Assembly (NCBI RefSeq): GCF_014695395.1 | Contig: NZ_JACJOF010000030.1 | Coordinates: 62,001 to 126,000 of the forward strand | DNA from: Nodosilinea sp. FACHB-131 | Lineage (GTDB): Bacteria; Cyanobacteriota; Cyanobacteriia; Phormidesmidales; Phormidesmidaceae | DNA: 64,000 nucleotides | Direction: 5' to 3' | Part shown: positions 59,725 through 64,000 of the stretch, one piece after another | Numbering within the stretch: the first letter of the stretch is position 1 | Layout: each line of letters opens with the position of its first letter | Notes under the pieces: model-generated | The model's database searches: none | What the model saw: only the letters and a program-made list of their open reading frames with translations | Told to the model about the DNA's origin: nothing | Made by a program: the position numbers and the translations under genes

Positions 59725-59776
59725 AGAAGCCTCCGATAGCTATAAAATTATGAGAAATTCGTCGTGTTTTAAAAAT

Positions 59777-60565
59777 ATGACAGATGACTCGTATTCGTCA
59801 AGCAATCTTCTGCGTCGTCAGCCTAAGCAACGCCGAGGCCAGCAGCGGGTCGAAAAAATTCTAGAGGCCGCTGCCCTGGTCTTCGATGAAGTGGGGTATG
59901 AAGCGGCGACTACCCACCAAATTGCGGAGCGAGCGGGCACGGCGATCGGATCGCTATACCAGTTTTTCCCCGACAAAACGGCAATCTTTAACGCCATGGA
60001 ACTACGCCACCTGGAGCGAGTGCGGGCGATGTGGGATCAGGCGAGTGCCCAAGAATTTTGGCGGCTGCCGCTGAAGGAGATGCTGACTCAGCTAATCGCT
60101 GGCGTGGTGGCGCTGTTTGAGCAGCCGGTGTCGCGGGTAATGTTTGTGCAGTTTTACACAGCGCGCGATCGCTTCCAAACCATCGACGACAGCATGACCC
60201 AAGGGGCGATCGCCTTTCTCTCTGCCATCTTGCACCAGCGCAACCCAGACCTGCCCACGGAGCGGCGCGATCTCCTGGCGGAGGTCTGCGTCCACAGCTG
60301 CAATGCGTTGATTTTGGCGGCCCTGCGACAGCCAGATGAAGAAAAGCGCGATCGCCTGATGCAGCAAATTCCAGTGCTATTGGCCGCGTACCTGGCTGCC
60401 GATATGGGCGATCAAATTCACGGCCATGTAATGAATGTAATGATTTGCCCCCACTGTAATTCTCAGGATCTGGCTAAAAACGGTCGGCGGCGGGGTAAGC
60501 AGTGCTACCTGTGCAAGGCCTGCCGCAAGCAGTTTGTGCACCCTGCCGCAGCCAAGTCTCTGTGA
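59777..60565 (+). CDS. TetR-family regulator fused to an IS1-type zinc ribbon
   Basis: 262 residues from the ATG at 59777; ATG at 59750 is also in frame and neither has a clear ribosome binding site. The HTH (about 16-70) reads QQRVEKILEAAALVFDEVGY, then TTHQIAERAGTAIGSLYQFF. A helical ligand domain follows to about 215. From Cys224 to Phe253 is a zinc ribbon, CPHCNSQDLAKNGRRRG then CYLCKACRKQF, with Cys224/227/246/249 as ligands, matching the InsA N-terminus of IS1 transposases. Divergent from the Rieske gene, so it is likely its repressor. Confidence 0.9.
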   Translation: MTDDSYSSSNLLRRQPKQRRGQQRVEKILEAAALVFDEVGYEAATTHQIAERAGTAIGSLYQFFPDKTAIFNAMELRHLERVRAMWDQASAQEFWRLPLKEMLTQLIAGVVALFEQPVSRVMFVQFYTARDRFQTIDDSMTQGAIAFLSAILHQRNPDLPTERRDLLAEVCVHSCNALILAALRQPDEEKRDRLMQQIPVLLAAYLAADMGDQIHGHVMNVMICPHCNSQDLAKNGRRRGKQCYLCKACRKQFVHPAAAKSL

Positions 60566-60607
60566 TTCTGGACTTCCCTGTATGTCCTAAAGTGGTCATG
60601 CCGCCTA

Positions 60608-61420
60608 TCAATTGGCCACTTGCTGTACCAACGGCCGGAAGGCCTCTACCCAGGGAGACTGGGCTGTGGCCAGCGTGGGGTAGGGCCGGGTGCTGTAGTC
60701 TTTGCCGATTTCCAGCGGAAAAGGTTCCACGTTATCTAGCGGCACCCAAGTGGCTCCGGCGGCTTGGGCGATCGCCCACACCGCTGCAATGTCCCAGATT
60801 TTGGGTGTCGCTTCTACCGCGCCAACCGCCCAGCCAGCTCCGACAATCAGCAGGTTGTAGGCTGCTGACCCCAGCATGCGAATCTTGCAGGGAAAGGGTT
60901 TCTCCAATACGGCGGTGCTGCGGGCGCAGAGGCTAAAGAACTGAGTTTTGTCGGGAGTCGCCTCGCTGCTGCGGATAGGGCGCCCGTTGCAGAAGGCTCC
61001 GCTAGGCATGTCTAGACCACTGTCTGCCGGCCAGTAGCCGTAGAAGGATTGGTTCAAAGGCGGCATCGCTACATATCCAAAGACTGGAGTGCCCCGATAT
61101 AGCAACCCCAGGGAAATGCCCCACACCGGAATGCCGCGCGTGAAGTTGGTAGTGCCATCGATCGGGTCAATAATCCAGCACCAGTCGGTGGCGGGGAAGA
61201 TGTGTTCCACCTCTTCGCTGAGCACGCCGTGGTCGGGGAATTTGGCTGCTATGGCGGCACGTAGGGTGTCGTCGGCCCAGCGATCGCACCTGGTCACCAA
61301 ACTGCCATCGGCCTTCAGATCGGCCTGCACTTGACCAAAGTCGTCGAGCAGCTTTTGCCCCACGGTTTTGGTGGTCGCCTCGGCAAAAGTCAGCACCTCG
61401 TCCCAAAAAATTTGTGACAT
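60608..61420 (-). CDS. Inositol monophosphatase family protein
   Basis: 270 residues from the ATG at 61420 (MSQIFWDEVL). Metal-binding motifs: LSEEVEH (Glu), WIIDPIDGTTNFTRG (DPxDGT core) and the C-terminal WDIAAVWAIAQAAG. The family includes inositol-, histidinol- and 3'-phosphoadenosine-type phosphatases, so the substrate is open. Its ATG lies 2 nt after the TGA of the PucC-like gene (TGAGCATG), so translation is coupled. Confidence 0.92.
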   Translation of the reverse strand: MSQIFWDEVLTFAEATTKTVGQKLLDDFGQVQADLKADGSLVTRCDRWADDTLRAAIAAKFPDHGVLSEEVEHIFPATDWCWIIDPIDGTTNFTRGIPVWGISLGLLYRGTPVFGYVAMPPLNQSFYGYWPADSGLDMPSGAFCNGRPIRSSEATPDKTQFFSLCARSTAVLEKPFPCKIRMLGSAAYNLLIVGAGWAVGAVEATPKIWDIAAVWAIAQAAGATWVPLDNVEPFPLEIGKDYSTRPYPTLATAQSPWVEAFRPLVQQVAN

Positions 61421-61422
61421 GC

Positions 61423-62886
61423 TCAATCCATATCGTTTGCGATGGCAGCAGTAATTGCTGCCTTGGCATTGGCCTGAAATTCTTGAATATTTACCCGGCT
61501 AAGCAGCCAAATCGCAATCATCATCCCGATCGCTTGCAGGGTAAACACCAGCCCATAGGCCAAAAACGCCTGGGGCTGACCCACTTCCCCCGCTCCGTTA
61601 AAGTTTCTCAAGATGGCGCGACCCAGATCGAGCACGCCGCCGCCGAGGACTGTGGCGCTGCCTCGGGCGATCGCCTGGGCCAACCCCCAGGCCCCAATGA
61701 AGGTGCCTGCCGTCTCCGCTACGGTTAAGTCGAGCATCAGCACGATCGCCCCCAGGGTGAGAATGCCAGAGGCCGTGCCAAACAGAAACACCGCCGTCAG
61801 TAAAATCGCCGGGTTGCCTGTCAGCCCTGATAGGGTAATGCCTACCAGACACACCGCCGCCCAGCTACAGCCCAGCACCACCGTACGCTTTTTGCCCAGA
61901 CGGGGCACCACCAACCAGCCGGTGATAATAATGCTCAGCAGCGTGCCCATGCCAAAGGCGGCGTTGAGCTGGGTAGTTTCGGCAATGGTCATGCCAAAGA
62001 CCTCGCCACCGTAGGGTTCTAACACCGCATCCTGCATAAATAGGCTGAGGCTAAGCACCAGCAAAAAGGTGAAAAACAGCCCCGTCTGGCGGCTCGCAGT
62101 GAGAATCTTGAGCGCCCGACCGAGGGTGAGGCTGTCTTCGCGATCGCGCAGCGACGAGCGCTGGGTCAGCCGCGAATACTTGCGCTCAATGCCGTAGGTG
62201 CTCAGCACCGCCAGCACGCATACCACTGCCGGGGCAATCACAAACAGTCGATTCACCGCGCTGCGCACCTGATCAAAGGGGGCATTTAGCTCAATTGGCT
62301 TCAGCACAATGGATGTAATGATCACCCCGGCGATAATGCCGACCATCAGCATGGCCCAGCCGATGCCTACCAGGCGCGATCGCGAGTCTTCATCTGATAC
62401 ATCCACCAGCAGCGCCGTAAATGGGGTCGAGGTGGCACTCAACGCTAGGCCATAGACCGCAAATAGTAGCCCCAGCAGCCCCACCCAGGGGTACACCGCT
62501 GGCCCCCAGCCGGTCTCGGCAATGCGGCTGCCAATTTGCCACACTACCTGCAGCGCGCAAAAAGCCGTCACTGCCACCGTCACAATGCCCAGCCAGATAT
62601 AACCACTGCGGTGATGGCCAAAAATTGGTCTAGAGTCAGACATCTGGCCAAACCACACCCGAGCGGGAGCCATAAACTGGTGCACTGCGATCGCCCCCGC
62701 TGCCACCAGTGCCGGGACTCGCAATTCTTCAATCATCACCCGGTTGAGCACCCCTAGGGTGAGCAGCGACATAATGCCCAAACCCATGTTGAACACCCCT
62801 AAGCGCAGCATGGTCAAAAGGCCTAGGTTGGGCTTGGGGACGGCCGCCGAGCCCGGAGCCGAGGGCGAAACATCGGGGCTAGTCAT
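61423..62886 (-). CDS. BCD-family MFS transporter (PucC/LhaA-like)
   Basis: 487 residues, about 12 helices. FGQMSDSRPIFGHHRSGYIW, after helix 2, matches the SDRRPLFGxRR motif of PucC-type proteins that assist pigment or pigment-protein assembly in phototrophs. LFGTASGILTLGAIVLML and the second-half repeat GMGTLLSIIITGWLV are also family-like. In cyanobacteria the role is probably chlorophyll-related, not sugar transport. It heads a two-gene unit with the phosphatase-family gene. Confidence 0.88.
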   Translation of the reverse strand: MTSPDVSPSAPGSAAVPKPNLGLLTMLRLGVFNMGLGIMSLLTLGVLNRVMIEELRVPALVAAGAIAVHQFMAPARVWFGQMSDSRPIFGHHRSGYIWLGIVTVAVTAFCALQVVWQIGSRIAETGWGPAVYPWVGLLGLLFAVYGLALSATSTPFTALLVDVSDEDSRSRLVGIGWAMLMVGIIAGVIITSIVLKPIELNAPFDQVRSAVNRLFVIAPAVVCVLAVLSTYGIERKYSRLTQRSSLRDREDSLTLGRALKILTASRQTGLFFTFLLVLSLSLFMQDAVLEPYGGEVFGMTIAETTQLNAAFGMGTLLSIIITGWLVVPRLGKKRTVVLGCSWAAVCLVGITLSGLTGNPAILLTAVFLFGTASGILTLGAIVLMLDLTVAETAGTFIGAWGLAQAIARGSATVLGGGVLDLGRAILRNFNGAGEVGQPQAFLAYGLVFTLQAIGMMIAIWLLSRVNIQEFQANAKAAITAAIANDMD

Positions 62887-63238
62887 AGGCTTTTAAGAAA
62901 AATCTTCAGAGGATAGTACTACCTTAGAACTTCATTGTATGGCCAGATCAGGTCGCGCCTAATTCGGTACGTGAGCTTGAGAAAATATTCTCGCTGTCCG
63001 CTAGACCAGACCAGACAAAGAGATCAGTTCAGGTCAATTATTAAAAGACGGCGATCAACTGTTCGATAACCGTTGCCGAAATATTTCTTGAAGTCCTGTG
63101 TCCAGTGGGCGCATTGGGCTTCTACACAGCAGGTACATGCTTCAGCGTGAAACCAGAAAAAAGCTAGATGGGCTCCAGGTGAACCCCGACCGTTTAAAGC
63201 ATGCGGTGTGCAAAACTTAAGCTCAGTTCAGGCTTCAA
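62887..63238. other. Divergent gap before the SLC13 gene
   Basis: 352 bp. GAGAAAATATTCTC at about 62985 is a small hairpin-like palindrome. No other feature is supported. Promoters for both flanking genes must lie here. Confidence 0.4.
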
Positions 63239-64000
63239 ATGGATATGAGCTTTATTCAAAGTCCTATTTTTCTGATGTTGGTGGTGCTGATCTGCTCTCT
63301 GATCGCTTTTGTGGCAGAGTGGCTACCGGTAGATTTGACTGCCCTGGCGATCGCCACTGTATTAATTCTTTTAGGGCTAGTTACGCCCGAGGAAGGCATC
63401 GCCGGGTTTGGCAACGCAGCCACTATTACCGTCATGCTCATGTTCATTCTGAGCGCTGGCGTCGCTAAAACTGGTGTAATTCAGATCGTGCGAGACTGGT
63501 TGATGAAATGGGGCGGCAAGTCTCCTTCCCGGCAAATTTTTGTGATGGGTCTGCTAGTGGGGCCTATTACGGCCTTTATCAACAACACCGCCGTAGTGGC
63601 CGTTTTTCTGCCAATTGTAGAAGAGTGGTGCAAGAAACAGAATGTTTCGCCCTCAAAACTGCTGATTCCGCTGTCCTACGTCACAGTGCTAGGCGGCATG
63701 ATTACGGTGATCGGTACATCGACTAACATTCTGGCCAGCGGGGTGTCTAAAGACCTCGGGTATGGAGAATTTGGGCTGTTTCAGTTCACCGCCGTAGGGG
63801 TAATCACCTTTGTTGTGGGCTTGGCTTACTTGACTCTGTTTGCACCCAGGCTCTTGCCCGATCGCAAATCGTTGTCCCCTAACTTGGCAAACTACGATTT
63901 AAAGGACTATATGAGTGAGGTAGTCATCACCCCGCGCTCAACCCTAATTGGCCAAACCCTAAAAGCGAGCGAGATTCAGCGAAAGTTCGACGTAGACGTG
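63239..64000 (+). CDS. SLC13 family permease, 3' end missing
   Basis: The window ends within this gene; about 254 residues are seen. Start at 63239 (MDMSFIQS) or 63245 (MSFIQS); both are in frame. Membrane helices carry the Na+/anion motifs INNTAVVAVFLP and IGTSTNILASG. From about residue 220 a soluble RCK_C (TrkA-C) domain seems to begin (LKDYMSEVVITPRSTLIGQT), as in SLC13 proteins of sulfate or dicarboxylate type. The substrate cannot be told. Confidence 0.9.
   Translation, partial: MDMSFIQSPIFLMLVVLICSLIAFVAEWLPVDLTALAIATVLILLGLVTPEEGIAGFGNAATITVMLMFILSAGVAKTGVIQIVRDWLMKWGGKSPSRQIFVMGLLVGPITAFINNTAVVAVFLPIVEEWCKKQNVSPSKLLIPLSYVTVLGGMITVIGTSTNILASGVSKDLGYGEFGLFQFTAVGVITFVVGLAYLTLFAPRLLPDRKSLSPNLANYDLKDYMSEVVITPRSTLIGQTLKASEIQRKFDVDV

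Noticed and set aside
1-64000. tRNA, rRNA, CRISPR, prophage or intact IS
   Set aside because: Read-through of all gaps showed no cloverleaf T-loop pattern, spaced direct repeats, phage genes or complete transposase.

Overview
The window is a 64 kb piece of a cyanobacterial chromosome. Evidence: dense HIP1 octamers (GCGATCGC) in and between genes, class II FBP/SBP aldol-sugar bisphosphatase, an NtcA-type urea-transport promoter, ARC6/Ftn2, nitrate-reductase partner NarM, a PucC-like pigment-family MFS protein, a photosystem I accumulation factor, and many cyanobacteria-only families (DUF3038, DUF4335, DUF6816, DUF1400). The GC-rich codon use and the CCCATCCACC-type intergenic repeats suggest a thin filamentous Leptolyngbya/Nodosilinea-like lineage; that placement is inference. 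No rRNA, tRNA, CRISPR array, prophage or intact insertion sequence was found.

Layout. 0.2-3.7 kb: glpX (Calvin cycle), hemA (tetrapyrrole entry step) and ureG. 4-10.2 kb: urtABCDE, the urea ABC importer, behind a textbook NtcA promoter (GTA-N8-TAC, 22 nt, TAATAT). A structured intergenic RNA candidate lies between urtA and urtB, a 142-bp inverted-repeat element before urtD, and UrtD carries an extra TerB-like domain. With ureG this makes a urea-nitrogen module. 10.5-23.1 kb: small unknowns, a cupin protein, a pair of DUF697-type GTPases, a membrane Ser/Thr kinase with two PPC-like sensor domains, bioD, a large secreted orphan and a Nudix hydrolase. 23.2-28.9 kb: YvcK, an MlaF/MlaD lipid-transport pair, narM and a lipase-like hydrolase. 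29-37 kb (minus strand): dut, a queuosine-precursor transporter, fmt, an OmpA-like protein, DUF4335/DUF3038 and ARC6.

37.8-44.3 kb: pdhA, pdhB, secD, secF, a small membrane protein and sat (ATP sulfurylase). 44.3-53 kb: a caspase-like protein with both catalytic residues replaced, a ZIP-type transporter split by a cyclic-nucleotide-binding domain, LOG-like and DUF1400 proteins, and a pentapeptide-repeat protein. 53-59.7 kb: DUF6816, a CarboxypepD_reg-like protein, an SGNH hydrolase, ychF, a lipoprotein, the PSI factor and a Rieske oxygenase. 59.7-64 kb: a TetR regulator fused to an IS1-transposase-type zinc ribbon (divergent from the Rieske gene), an inositol-phosphatase-family gene just downstream of a PucC-like MFS gene, and the start of an SLC13 permease cut by the window edge.

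Most genes are core metabolism. The unusual points are domain fusions (UrtD-TerB, ZIP-CNB, TetR-zinc ribbon), an inactive caspase homologue, a catalytically typical/degenerate GTPase pair beside an atypical kinase, candidate structured RNAs at about 5.5 kb and 22.2 kb, and at least three dispersed intergenic repeat families, one of which forms the entire 5' leader of several downstream operon genes.
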